From Henriciella sp. (GTDB taxonomy: Bacteria > Pseudomonadota > Alphaproteobacteria > Caulobacterales > Hyphomonadaceae), in the NCBI RefSeq assembly GCF_029937755.1, contig NZ_JAPYPG010000001.1:186001-250000 (forward strand): a DNA stretch of 64,000 nt, written 5' to 3'. This document shows positions 9,033 to 17,404 of the stretch, piece after piece (position 1 is the first letter of the stretch; every line of letters begins with the position of its first letter). The notes under the pieces were generated by a model, which worked only from the letters and a program-made list of their open reading frames with translations, did no database searches and was not told where the DNA came from. The translations under genes and the position numbers were made by a program.

Positions 9033-9858
9033 TGACAGCCCCGATTGCCGCCGACAGATTGTAGAAGAAGTCGCCCAGCGCCTCTCCCAGCGGGTTTGAC
9101 CGCGAGCCGGAGAAGGCCGGCATCTTGGTCTCATACGATATATCGAGCGACGACATCGAGACGCGAAGACGAAGCGCCTTGAGCTGCGCCTCGATCGACT
9201 CGATGTCACCGGTCACGCGGGCGAGCTCACGCTCGATCTGCAGCAGGTCACCGAGCGTGCCATCGCGGCGTTCGAGCAGCCCTTCGAGGCGACCCTGAAG
9301 CGTACGCTGGGCATCCAGCCGGCTATCGGTATCGATGATCTCGCGGGTGAGGTCTTCCGCCCGGGTCGAGCGGGATGTGATCTCGCCGCCAGCCTCTTCG
9401 GTGGCTTCGTCCACCGCGCCGAGAAATGCCTCGATCCAGTCAGGCTTGGCCCTGAGCGAGACATTGCCGGAGACATAGTCTTCGTTGGAATTGTAAATGT
9501 TGGAATTGATGACGATGCAGGTGTTGGTGCCGGCATCCTGACAGGCCTTCACATGCGCCTGCATCATTGTATCGACACCGCCCTTGGGCAGGCGCAGGCC
9601 GAGCGAATGGCTGTAGGCGATATATTGTTCGGCACCCGGTTCGGCATCTGGCCGGTCGGGCGCCGGGGCAGACTGCGGGTCGCCATAGGCCTGACCAGCA
9701 GCCCTCTTCGACACACCGCCATAGTCGGCCGCTTCTTCCATGACCGGCGGAGGTGGTGACGCCGTTGGGCGGTCATAGTTTCCGCCTCCGTCAGACCCGC
9801 CACAGGCGGCCAGCAGGCCGATGGCGGCAAGTGCCGGTGCCATATGTCTTAATCTCAT
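8908..9858 (-). CDS. DUF4349 lipoprotein
   Basis: From the ATG at 9858, with an AGGAGG ribosome site eight bases upstream, this is 316 residues. A lipoprotein signal ends at the lipobox LLAACG. A DUF4349 domain fills the middle: a helical hairpin with TRAEDLTREIIDTDSRL and a coiled coil around DLLQIERELARVTGDIESIEAQLKAL. A membrane helix near the C-terminus (LPWLLLIGLFLWIWL) and a basic cytoplasmic tail close the protein. Function is unknown; similar proteins are envelope-anchored. The C-terminal 41 codons lie antisense to the rluB tail. Confidence 0.85.
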   Translation of the reverse strand: MRLRHMAPALAAIGLLAACGGSDGGGNYDRPTASPPPPVMEEAADYGGVSKRAAGQAYGDPQSAPAPDRPDAEPGAEQYIAYSHSLGLRLPKGGVDTMMQAHVKACQDAGTNTCIVINSNIYNSNEDYVSGNVSLRAKPDWIEAFLGAVDEATEEAGGEITSRSTRAEDLTREIIDTDSRLDAQRTLQGRLEGLLERRDGTLGDLLQIERELARVTGDIESIEAQLKALRLRVSMSSLDISYETKMPAFSGSRSNPLGEALGDFFYNLSAAIGAVITAFAVGLPWLLLIGLFLWIWLKLIWPRVRRRKQKPEPKQS

Positions 9859-9926
9859 TTGCGTCCCCTCCTGGACAGGTTGGAGATACCATGTGAGCAA
9901 GCGTTCACGGCAAAATTGGGGCGGCC

Positions 9927-11474
9927 TCAGGGTCGAGGCCCAAAAGCCGTCTTGCCGGGCTCGAGTCTCCGGCGCGCATGATGCACGAAATCGACAAGAA
10001 GGGGACGGGTTTCTCGCGGGTCGATGATCTCTTCGGCGAAGAAGGCTTCTGCCGTGCGGAACGGATCCTCCATCGCCTCGAACTTCTTGTAGAGCTCTTT
10101 CAACAGCGCTTCCTTGTCATCGGTCTCGGAAAGCTCCTTGCGGAAGGCCGCCTCGATACCACCCGACATGGGCAGCGAGCCCCAGTTGCCGGAGGGCCAG
10201 CAATAGCGCCACTTCGCCTTGGTCGGGTTCATCATCGCCGAACCAGCGAGCCCGAAGGCCTTGCGGATGACCACGGCACAGACCGGTACAGTGGCCTGAT
10301 AGACGGCCGCCATGGCGCGCACGCCCTTGCGGGTGACGCCAGCCGTCTCGTGCTTCACGCCAACAGCGAAGCCCGCGCAGTCGACAAAGTGGATAACCGG
10401 CAGGTGGAAGGTCGAGCAGAGATCCATGTGCCGGATGACCTTGTCGCAGACATCGGCTGTCCAGGCCCCATCGAGGAAATAGGGATTGCCGGCCATGATC
10501 CCGACCGGGTGACCGTCAACGCGCGCCAGGCCTGTGACGATACCCCTGCCCCACTGCGAGCCGATCTCGAAAAAGCTGCCCTCGTCCACCGTGGCATTGA
10601 TGATCTTCTCAGGCTTGTAAGGCGTCTTGAGATCATCCGGCACAATCGAAAGAAGGCTTTCTTCCTTGCGGTTGGGATCGTCGGCCGGGGCCGTGACGGG
10701 CGGCAGCTCGTGCACGGAAGACGGCAGGTAGGAGAGGAAGCGCTTGGCCGCCTTGAAGGCATCGGCTTCGGTGTCGACGACATCATCGACCGTGCCGTTC
10801 TTCGCCTGGATCTCCCAGCCGCCAAGTTCTTCCTTCGAGACATCCTCGCCAATGGCGATGGCGACAGGCGGGCCGGCCACGAAGACCTGGCTCAATTCCT
10901 TCACCATGACCGAATAATGGCTCGCGCCTACGCGCCCTGCCCCGAGACCCGCGCAGGGACCAAGCGCCAGTGAGACCATCGGGATCTCGCTCATGCCACC
11001 GACGATGAGCTCCCAGCTGGGTGTCTCCGGTATGTAGGTCCGCGGATCCTTGAGGAACATCTTGATGGAGCCGCCACCGCCCGTGCCATCGACCAGCTGG
11101 ACGAGCGGCATCCGGTATTCGATCGCCTGCTTCAGCGCGATGGTTGTCTTGCCACGGATCGAGGCATCGGCGGCCCCGCCGCGCACGGTGAAATCGTCGC
11201 CGAGGATCATTGCCGGGCGGCCATCGAGCTTCGCGCGTCCGACAACCGAGTTCGAGGCCATGAAGCTTTCGAGCTGCTCGTCCTCGTCATAGGTCGCGAC
11301 ACCGGCGATCTTGCCAATCTCGTGGAAACTGCCCGGATCGACCAGGAAAGAGACCCGCTCCCGCACGGTCAGCTTGCCGCGCCCGCGCTGGCGCGACACC
11401 GGCTCTTCGCCACCCATCTTCTCCGCCATGCGCTCACGGCGGCGAAGCTCTTCAATCGACTTTTCCCAACTCAT
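9927..11474 (-). CDS. Acyl-CoA carboxylase, carboxyltransferase (beta) subunit
   Basis: The 515-residue protein is a full-length biotin-dependent carboxyltransferase of the propionyl-/methylmalonyl-/acetyl-CoA carboxylase class. It moves carboxylate from biotin to acyl-CoA. Visible family blocks are RGKLTVRERVSFLVDPGSF at about 32-50, the N-half crotonase-like core with VDGTGGGGSIKMF, the GPCAGLGAGR loop, and the C-half segments GIMAGNPYFLDGAW and KAFGLAGSAMM. The partner biotin carboxylase/BCCP alpha chain is not in the window. It sits upstream of the DUF4349 gene on the same strand with a 68-base gap. Which acyl-CoA it prefers cannot be decided here. Confidence 0.9.
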   Translation of the reverse strand: MSWEKSIEELRRRERMAEKMGGEEPVSRQRGRGKLTVRERVSFLVDPGSFHEIGKIAGVATYDEDEQLESFMASNSVVGRAKLDGRPAMILGDDFTVRGGAADASIRGKTTIALKQAIEYRMPLVQLVDGTGGGGSIKMFLKDPRTYIPETPSWELIVGGMSEIPMVSLALGPCAGLGAGRVGASHYSVMVKELSQVFVAGPPVAIAIGEDVSKEELGGWEIQAKNGTVDDVVDTEADAFKAAKRFLSYLPSSVHELPPVTAPADDPNRKEESLLSIVPDDLKTPYKPEKIINATVDEGSFFEIGSQWGRGIVTGLARVDGHPVGIMAGNPYFLDGAWTADVCDKVIRHMDLCSTFHLPVIHFVDCAGFAVGVKHETAGVTRKGVRAMAAVYQATVPVCAVVIRKAFGLAGSAMMNPTKAKWRYCWPSGNWGSLPMSGGIEAAFRKELSETDDKEALLKELYKKFEAMEDPFRTAEAFFAEEIIDPRETRPLLVDFVHHARRRLEPGKTAFGPRP

Positions 11475-11734
11475 GGGCTGATCAATCGGGTTTCAATGAC
11501 GGGTTCGTCAAGAACAATCGTTTGGGTAACGCGACGGAAGAGTCTCCTAGCACCGTCTGGGTAAAGCGTGCCTTCACACCTCCTCGATTCCCCCCGGACA
11601 TCTTGTTTCCGGAAATGGATCTGCCGCACACGTGCCATTTGGGAGACAGCGGAAAAAAAGCATACTTTCCGCCTCTTGCCTTACGTAGTGTCTGCCTGCT
11701 TTATCGCTCGGCAGACCAAATCGAGGAGGCGTCC

Positions 11735-12037
11735 ATGGATCTCGCAACCCTAACCCAACGGGCCAATGAAGCTGTCACGGCCGGAAGTGACTTCAACAAG
11801 AAGGTGAAGTTCGACTTCGGCGATATCGGCAAGCTGTTCATCGACGGTGAAAACGGCACGGCCGACAATTCCGATGCCGATGCCGACGCGACGATCAAGG
11901 TCGACTGGGAAGACTTCAAGAAGCTCGCTTCGGGCGACATGGACCCGACCATGGCCTTCATGCAAGGCAAGCTGAAAGTGCTCGGCGACATGTCGGTTGC
12001 CATGCAGCTGCAGAGCCTGATGAAGAAGCTCTCCTGA
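11735..12037 (+). CDS. SCP2 sterol-binding domain protein
   Basis: The start is the ATG at 11735, behind an AGGAGG ribosome site at 11723-11728; the frame is open further upstream but has no such signal. The 100 residues form one SCP2 domain: ATIKVDWEDFKKLASGDMDPTMAFMQGKLKVLGDM is the family hallmark, split here across residues about 50-86. Such single-domain proteins bind fatty acyl chains or sterol-like lipids. With the acyl-CoA carboxylase nearby, a role in fatty-acyl handling is reasonable inference. The 260 bases before it hold no other recognisable gene. Confidence 0.9.
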   Translation: MDLATLTQRANEAVTAGSDFNKKVKFDFGDIGKLFIDGENGTADNSDADADATIKVDWEDFKKLASGDMDPTMAFMQGKLKVLGDMSVAMQLQSLMKKLS

Positions 12038-12092
12038 GCGATCCCCATCCGCACGGGGATGGATTGACTATGTCGGGAGGGGCGCCGCGGCG

Positions 12093-12117
12093 GAGGCTGC
12101 AGGCGCCTCTTCTTTTA
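12093..12117 (+). terminator. Possible terminator after the SCP2 gene
   Basis: GAGGC and GCCTC arms (12093-12097 and 12105-12109) enclose a seven-base loop and are followed by TTCTTTTA. The stem is short, so this is a modest call. Confidence 0.4.
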
Positions 12118-12135
12118 TAAGGCTCTGGAGGAGCG

Positions 12136-13080
12136 ATGAGCGATAGCGACGGCCATCTCGATCACTTTGTCCGCATCCCGGGCAACCCTGAGCCGGAAGG
12201 GTCCGACCTCATCTGGTTCGAGGGAATAGCCGGGCGCCGTCTGCGGGCCTGCATGGCTCCGTCCTTGCGCGACACGCCGCGCGGCACGGTGATTGTCTGT
12301 CCGGGCCGCTCGGAATTCATCGAGAAGTATTTCGAGGTCGGCCGCGAGCTGCAGGCCCGTGGCTTCGCTGTGGTCATCCTCGACTGGCCGGGCCAGGGCC
12401 TGTCGGAGCGTCTGCTGGACGACCCGGCGAAGGGCCATATCGACCGGTTCGAGACCTTCATGGGCGCGCTTCGCAACGGGCTCGATGCGCTGGCAGACCG
12501 GTTACCACGGCCTTACATCTCGCTGGCGCATTCCATGGGCGGGGCGATTGCACTGGCGGCGATCACACAGAAACTTGTCCGCGTCGAAGCCGCCGCCTTC
12601 TCCGCGCCGATGTGGGGCCTCCCGCTCAACCTGGCTGCGCGCTATCTGATCTGGGCGATGCGTGCCATGGGCCGCTCGGGCGACTATGCCCAGCGCCCCG
12701 GCCCGGCGGAGACCTTCGAGACCAACATCGTCACGCACGACCGGGCTCGCTGGCAATTGCAGCGCGACCTCATCGATGCGGCGCCACAGCTGGAACTTGG
12801 CCCCGTGACATGGGGCTGGCTCGGCGCGTCGCTCGACATCTTCAACCAGACCACCAAGCCGGCCCTGCTGCGCGGCGTCGACATTCCCGTTTTCATTGCC
12901 AGCGCCGAGGAAGAAAAGCTCGTCGACAACAAGGCGCACACGCGGGTGGCGAAGCACCTGCCCAACTGCGAACACATCACGATCGACGGGGCGATGCACG
13001 AAATCCTGATGGAGACCGATGCGCGCCGGGCGCGGTTCTGGCAGGGCTTCGATACGCTTCTGGACAAGGCAGACCTGTAG
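12136..13080 (+). CDS. Alpha/beta hydrolase, lysophospholipase-like
   Basis: The 314-residue protein has the alpha/beta-hydrolase fold of PldB/monoacylglycerol-lipase relatives. The oxyanion region is VIVCPGRSEFIEKY at about 52-65, DWPGQGLS at 83-90, and the nucleophile elbow AHSMGG with Ser133. The acid and histidine are likely in IASAEEEKLVD and DGAMHEIL near the C-terminus. Substrates are probably monoacylglycerols or lysophospholipids, by family analogy. An unusual point is alanine, not glycine, at the first position of the elbow motif. No signal peptide is seen, so it should be cytosolic. Confidence 0.85.
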   Translation: MSDSDGHLDHFVRIPGNPEPEGSDLIWFEGIAGRRLRACMAPSLRDTPRGTVIVCPGRSEFIEKYFEVGRELQARGFAVVILDWPGQGLSERLLDDPAKGHIDRFETFMGALRNGLDALADRLPRPYISLAHSMGGAIALAAITQKLVRVEAAAFSAPMWGLPLNLAARYLIWAMRAMGRSGDYAQRPGPAETFETNIVTHDRARWQLQRDLIDAAPQLELGPVTWGWLGASLDIFNQTTKPALLRGVDIPVFIASAEEEKLVDNKAHTRVAKHLPNCEHITIDGAMHEILMETDARRARFWQGFDTLLDKADL

Positions 13081-13164
13081 ACGGCGATCGCCTGCCCCGG
13101 GGACAGAGCTTTCTTTCCTATTGGCGCGCTCTATGTCTCACGACAGAAGAGCGGAGCTCATTTC

Positions 13165-13827
13165 ATGATCAAGATCCACCACCTCGAGCATTCACGCTCG
13201 CAACGTATCCTCTGGCTGCTGGAGGAGCTGTCGGTGCCCTACGAGATCGTGCACTACAAGCGCGATCCGGAGACCATGCTGGCGCCAGACTCGCTGCGCG
13301 AGGTCCATCCGCTGGGCAAGTCACCCGTGCTGGAAGAAGACGGCATCATCGTCGCCGAAACGGGTGCGATCATCGAGTACATCATCGAGCAGCATGGCGG
13401 CGGGCATCTGAAGCCCCCGCCCGGTACGCCCGAGGCGCGCGCATGGACCTACTGGATGCACTATGCCGAGGGCTCCGCCATGCCGCCGCTGCTGATGAAG
13501 CTCGTCTTCCAGCGGCTACCGGAAAATGCCAATACACTGATGCGGCCGCTGGTAAAGGGTGTCGCGTCGCGGGCCGAGCAGGGCTTTGTGGACCCGCGCC
13601 TGCAGGAACATATCCAGTTCTGGGAAAACTCGCTTGCAAAAACGGGCTGGTTTGCCGGCAAGGAGTTCTCCGCCGCCGACATCATCATGAGCTTTCCGCT
13701 GGAGGCTGCGACCAGCCGCGCCGGCGCTGACAAATATGCCAACATCACCGACTTTCTCGGGCGCATCCACGCCCGACCGGCCTATCTCACGGCGCTCGAA
13801 AAGGGCGGGCCCTATGCTTATGCCTGA
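13165..13827 (+). CDS. Glutathione S-transferase
   Basis: The 220-residue protein has a thioredoxin-like N-domain (MIKIHHLEHSRSQRILWLLEEL, with the GSH-binding SPVLEEDGIIVAETGAIIEYI near 52-72) and an all-helical C-domain. The active-site residue is probably Ser11 or Ser13 in the EHSRSQR loop, since tyrosine and cysteine are absent there. It is close to the bacterial URE2/GST-3 type with FSAADIIMSFPLEA in the C-domain. It follows the hydrolase by 84 bases and converges on bfr. One of three GST genes in the window. Confidence 0.88.
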   Translation: MIKIHHLEHSRSQRILWLLEELSVPYEIVHYKRDPETMLAPDSLREVHPLGKSPVLEEDGIIVAETGAIIEYIIEQHGGGHLKPPPGTPEARAWTYWMHYAEGSAMPPLLMKLVFQRLPENANTLMRPLVKGVASRAEQGFVDPRLQEHIQFWENSLAKTGWFAGKEFSAADIIMSFPLEAATSRAGADKYANITDFLGRIHARPAYLTALEKGGPYAYA

Positions 13828-13837
13828 GGGCTAGGCC

Positions 13838-14323
13838 CTACTCGGCCTCATCGACCGGCTTCGACTGCAGCTGGATGTAATTCTGGATGCCGACGCGCTC
13901 GATCAGGTCGAACTGGGTTTCCAGGAAGTCGACATGCTCTTCTTCACTGTGGAGGATCTTGCCGAACAGGTCGCGGCTTCCATAGTCGCGCACAGTTTCG
14001 CAATACTCCATGGCATCGCGCAGCAGGGCCACGGCCTCGATCTCCATGTTGAGATCCGACTTGAGCATCTCCTCAACGGATTCCCCGATCATCAGCTTGC
14101 CGAGATCCTGCAGGTTCGGCATGCCGCCCAGGAAGAGCACGCGCTCAATCAGCCAGTCGGCATGCTCCATCTCCTCGATGGATTCCTTGTATTCGAAATG
14201 ACCCAGCCGGGTGACGCCCCAGTCATTCAGCATACGGCTGTGAAGGAAGTACTGATTGATCGCGGTCAGCTCATTCTTGAGAGCCGCGTTGAGAAATTCG
14301 ATGACTTTCGGATCGCCCTTCAT
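13838..14323 (-). CDS. bfr: Bacterioferritin
   Basis: The start is the ATG at 14323, preceded by AAGGAGG six bases upstream; a TTG 15 bases earlier lacks this. The 161 residues form the four-helix ferritin-like subunit that oxidises Fe(II) and stores it in a 24-mer, with haem between subunits. Ferroxidase ligands are visible as [10 protein letters not shown] (Glu near residue 18), [16 protein letters not shown] (Glu and His near 51-54, with the haem Met52), and [12 protein letters not shown] near 130. It lies downstream of bfd on the same strand with its own 195-base leader. Confidence 0.95.
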   Translation of the reverse strand: MKGDPKVIEFLNAALKNELTAINQYFLHSRMLNDWGVTRLGHFEYKESIEEMEHADWLIERVLFLGGMPNLQDLGKLMIGESVEEMLKSDLNMEIEAVALLRDAMEYCETVRDYGSRDLFGKILHSEEEHVDFLETQFDLIERVGIQNYIQLQSKPVDEAE

Positions 14324-14427
14324 GGCGGCCTCCTTCAATCTGGAATCAGGAATGCTGCGGTGGAGATAACACGGTCAGGCCGATTCTCAAGCTCAAAAAA
14401 TCTAATAAAAACAGATGCTTATGATAG

Positions 14428-14442
14428 TGAGAAGCAATTGCA
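14428..14442 (-). promoter_or_regulatory. Weak Fur-like site upstream of bfr
   Basis: TGAGAAGCAATTGCA matches the 7-1-7 Fur pattern TGATAATNATTATCA at 9 of 14 arm positions. It lies about 105 bases before the bfr start in an AT-rich patch. This is a tentative second iron-responsive site. Confidence 0.25.
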
Positions 14443-14518
14443 GTGCGCATGGGCCACCGTCTGCACGATTGCTTGTGACTGAAATGTCCTGCGATTTCAG
14501 AGGATTGGAAAGCTGTGC

Positions 14519-14719
14519 CTACTCGGCGGCGACAAGCGGAATATTGGCCGGCATCGCGTCGACGCTTTCGGAGATCATCTCACCCATGGTGTTTCTGCAC
14601 TTGCCGCAATTGAACTCACAGCCATGATGGGCCTGCACAGCTTCGGGGCTCCGCGCACCGGCTTCGATGGCCGCCTGCACACCTTGGTCATTAATGCGTC
14701 TGCAAATGCAAATGATCAT
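14519..14719 (-). CDS. bfd: Bacterioferritin-associated ferredoxin, [2Fe-2S]
   Basis: This 66-residue protein starts MIICICRRIND and has the cysteine pattern C4-x-C6 followed by CEFNCGKC about 30 residues on, of which C4, C6 and two downstream cysteines hold the [2Fe-2S] cluster of the BFD fold. Bfd docks on bacterioferritin and supplies electrons to release stored iron. The TTG at 14728 is a less likely start. The C-terminal tail after residue 52 is variable in the family. A good Fur-like box lies 20 bases upstream of the start. Confidence 0.9.
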   Translation of the reverse strand: MIICICRRINDQGVQAAIEAGARSPEAVQAHHGCEFNCGKCRNTMGEMISESVDAMPANIPLVAAE

Positions 14720-14738
14720 GGTTCTCAATTAGGTCAGA

Positions 14739-14753
14739 TGCGAATGATTGTCA
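14739..14753 (-). promoter_or_regulatory. Fur-like box in the bfd promoter
   Basis: TGCGAATGATTGTCA fits the 7-1-7 Fur consensus TGATAATNATTATCA at 11 of 14 arm positions. It lies just ahead of bfd, whose product mobilises stored iron under starvation, the behaviour expected of a Fur-repressed gene. The match is by eye only. Confidence 0.5.
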
Positions 14754-14874
14754 ATCACGCCACCGCGCAATTTTCATTCCAGTGATCCATGCCTCCGCCA
14801 ATTCGAAACATTTTCATTGAATTTCACAGAGTATCGCTAGGAAAATTGCCAACACTTTTCACTATGATCACCCA

Positions 14875-15654
14875 ATGTACTTCGACGCGCTCATCACCGA
14901 ATCGCCTGTTCGAGTGTCCTACCGGCGCGCAGCGCTCATCACGATTCTCACGCTCGTCACAAGCCAGATCGGTACAGCCCTGGCGATCCTGGTCACGGAC
15001 ATCCGGCCGGAAGTGCTGAACGAAATCATCGTCATCTGGTTCGTCATCGCCGCGGTCGTCTCGACGACGCTTGCCTTCCCGCTGGCCATCGTCTTCCAGC
15101 GCGAGCGGCTCAAGCTCGCCCGCGCGATGAAGCAGCTGGAGGAAGTCCACGCAGAGCTCGCCCGCCGTGCCCGGATCGATCCGCTGACAGGCGTTCTCAA
15201 TCGCGATGCCTTTCTCAGCGGCGTTGACGGTCTGAAAGCACAGAAAATCGATGGCGCGATGCTGATGATCGACATCGACCACTTCAAGGTCATCAACGAC
15301 ACCTATGGCCACTCTGCCGGCGATGAAGCGCTGATCATGGTGGCGCGGACCATTCGCAGTGTAACCCGCAAGGCCGACCTCGTGGGCCGCTTGGGCGGCG
15401 AGGAATTCGGTGTCTTTATCCCAGGTGAGAATATTGAACTGGCGAAAACGATGGCTGAGCGCATCCGCGACACAATCAACCGGCTGCAGTTCTGCCCCGA
15501 ACCCCGCATACACCACAGGATCACCGTCAGTATTGGTGTCTCGCAGGGATCGTGGGAGGCGAAGCTGACGGATCAGTTCCGCCTGGCCGACCAGGGCATG
15601 TACACCGCCAAGCATGCAGGCCGTAACCGCGTTGAACTCTGCGCCGCCGCCTGA
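14875..15654 (+). CDS. Membrane-anchored diguanylate cyclase
   Basis: The 259-residue protein makes cyclic di-GMP from two GTP. Two membrane helices at about residues 20-43 and 50-72 are followed by a coiled linker ([20 protein letters not shown]) and a GGDEF domain from about 100. The signature is GGEEF at 174-178, an active form. An RxxD inhibitory site (RKAD, 165-168) lies five residues before it, so product inhibition is expected. [15 protein letters not shown] gives the metal-binding aspartate. There is no periplasmic sensor domain beyond a short loop. It is divergent from bfd by 155 bases. Confidence 0.92.
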   Translation: MYFDALITESPVRVSYRRAALITILTLVTSQIGTALAILVTDIRPEVLNEIIVIWFVIAAVVSTTLAFPLAIVFQRERLKLARAMKQLEEVHAELARRARIDPLTGVLNRDAFLSGVDGLKAQKIDGAMLMIDIDHFKVINDTYGHSAGDEALIMVARTIRSVTRKADLVGRLGGEEFGVFIPGENIELAKTMAERIRDTINRLQFCPEPRIHHRITVSIGVSQGSWEAKLTDQFRLADQGMYTAKHAGRNRVELCAAA

Positions 15655-15740
15655 GCCCACTCTCCCTTTTGCAGCGTCAGCTTGACCGCATCCCCCTGCC
15701 CTTCTACCTCCGGCACGGTTCATTCACCGACGGAGACATC

Positions 15741-17327
15741 ATGAGCGCGCTACCCAACCTCGCCGAGAGTGCAAAGGCATGGCCCTTCGAACAGGCCCGT
15801 GCCCTGCTCAAACGGCTGGAGAATATGGAGCGCGCCGGCACGCCGAAACAAGGTCCGGTCACCTTCGAGACAGGCTACGGCCCCTCCGGCCTGCCGCATA
15901 TCGGCACCTTCGGCGAAGTCGTCCGCACGACCATGGTGCGTCACGCCTTCGAGACGCTCACGGACGGCAAGTACGAAACGCGCATGATCTGCGTCTCCGA
16001 CGATATGGACGGCATGCGCAAGGTCCCGCCCACCGTGCCGAACCCGAAGGATCTTGAAGCCTACATGCAGATGCCGCTGACCGCGGTGCCGGACCCCTTC
16101 GGCACGCATGACAGCTATGGCGCGCATATGGGTGCCCGCCTCTGCGCCTTCCTCGACAGCTTCGGCTTTGAGTACGAGTTCAAGTCGGCCACCGAACTCT
16201 ACAAGTCGGGTGCCTTCGATGAGGCGCTGCTGCGTGCGCTGGAAAAGTTCGACGAGATCATGGGCGTGATGCTGCCGACGCTCGGGGCCGAACGCCAGGC
16301 GACCTACTCGCCCTTCCTGCCCATCTCACCGAGCACGGGCCGCGTGCTCTATGTGCCGATGAAGGCGACCAATCCGAAGGACGGGACCATCACCTTCGAG
16401 GATGAGGATGGCACAGACGTCACCATCCCCGTGACCGGCGGCAACACCAAGCTGCAATGGAAGCCCGATTTCGGCATGCGCTGGGCTGCGCTCGGCGTCG
16501 ATTTCGAGATGTTCGGCAAGGACCACCAGGACAATGCCCCGATCTATTCGAAGATCTGCCAGATCCTCGGCTCGCGCCCGCCGCAGCAATATGTCTATGA
16601 GCTTTTCCTCGATGAGAATGGCGAGAAGATATCCAAGACCAAGGGTAATGGCATCTCGGTCGAGGACTGGCTGGCCTATGCGCCGCAGGAGAGCCTGTCG
16701 CTGTTCCAGTTCCAGAAGCCACGCGCCGCCAAGAAACTCTATTTCGACGTCATCCCGAAAGCGGTCGACGAGTATCTGACCTTCCTGTCGAAGTACCCGC
16801 AAGAGGAGCCGGCCCGCCAGATCGAGAACCCCGTCTGGCACATCCACTCCGGCAACCCGCCTGCAGGCGATACGCCGGTCTCGTTTGCGCTGCTGCTCAA
16901 CCTGGTCAGCGCGGCGAATACCGAGACGAAGGAGCAGCTCTGGGACTTCATTTCGCGCTATGCGCCCGAAGCGAGCCCGGAGAGCCACCCCTTCCTCGAC
17001 ACGCTCGCCGGCTATGCGATCCGCTATTATGAGGACTTCGTCCAGCCGACGAAGACCTATCGCGCGCCCGACGAGAAAGAACGCGCTGCCATGGAAGACC
17101 TGGCCGAGCGGTTTTCATCGCTGGAGACAGGTGCAAGCGCCGAAGAGCTGCAGAACCTGACCTTCGAGATCGGCAAGACGCACGAGTTCGAAAACCTGCG
17201 CGACTGGTTCAAGGCGCTCTATGAGGTGCTGCTCGGCCAATCCCAAGGCCCGCGCTTCGGTGGTTTCGCCGCGCTCTATGGCGTGCATGAGACGGCACGC
17301 CTGATCAAGAACGCCCTGGCACGGTAG
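15741..17327 (+). CDS. lysK: Lysyl-tRNA synthetase, class I
   Basis: The 528 residues start at the ATG at 15741 with GGAG upstream; a longer frame begins at 15669 without such a signal. It charges tRNA-Lys. The class I HIGH equivalent is [13 protein letters not shown] (HIG at 53-55) and the KMSKS equivalent is KISKT at about 296-300. Alphaproteobacteria commonly use this archaeal-type class I enzyme rather than class II LysS. The gene is followed by a strong terminator and stands alone. Confidence 0.93.
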   Translation: MSALPNLAESAKAWPFEQARALLKRLENMERAGTPKQGPVTFETGYGPSGLPHIGTFGEVVRTTMVRHAFETLTDGKYETRMICVSDDMDGMRKVPPTVPNPKDLEAYMQMPLTAVPDPFGTHDSYGAHMGARLCAFLDSFGFEYEFKSATELYKSGAFDEALLRALEKFDEIMGVMLPTLGAERQATYSPFLPISPSTGRVLYVPMKATNPKDGTITFEDEDGTDVTIPVTGGNTKLQWKPDFGMRWAALGVDFEMFGKDHQDNAPIYSKICQILGSRPPQQYVYELFLDENGEKISKTKGNGISVEDWLAYAPQESLSLFQFQKPRAAKKLYFDVIPKAVDEYLTFLSKYPQEEPARQIENPVWHIHSGNPPAGDTPVSFALLLNLVSAANTETKEQLWDFISRYAPEASPESHPFLDTLAGYAIRYYEDFVQPTKTYRAPDEKERAAMEDLAERFSSLETGASAEELQNLTFEIGKTHEFENLRDWFKALYEVLLGQSQGPRFGGFAALYGVHETARLIKNALAR

Positions 17328-17350
17328 GCGCTCAGGATATCGGGCAAAAA

Positions 17351-17381
17351 AAAGCCCCCGCCGGGATTCGGCGGGGGCTTT
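17351..17381. terminator. Strong bidirectional terminator between lysK and iorAB
   Basis: A 13-base perfect stem, AAAGCCCCCGCCG paired with CGGCGGGGGCTTT, encloses a five-base loop. It has A and T runs on its two sides, so it can end both the lysK transcript and the convergent iorAB transcript. Confidence 0.9.
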
Positions 17382-17404
17382 AAGTTTGAGAGCGGGAGGA
17401 GATC

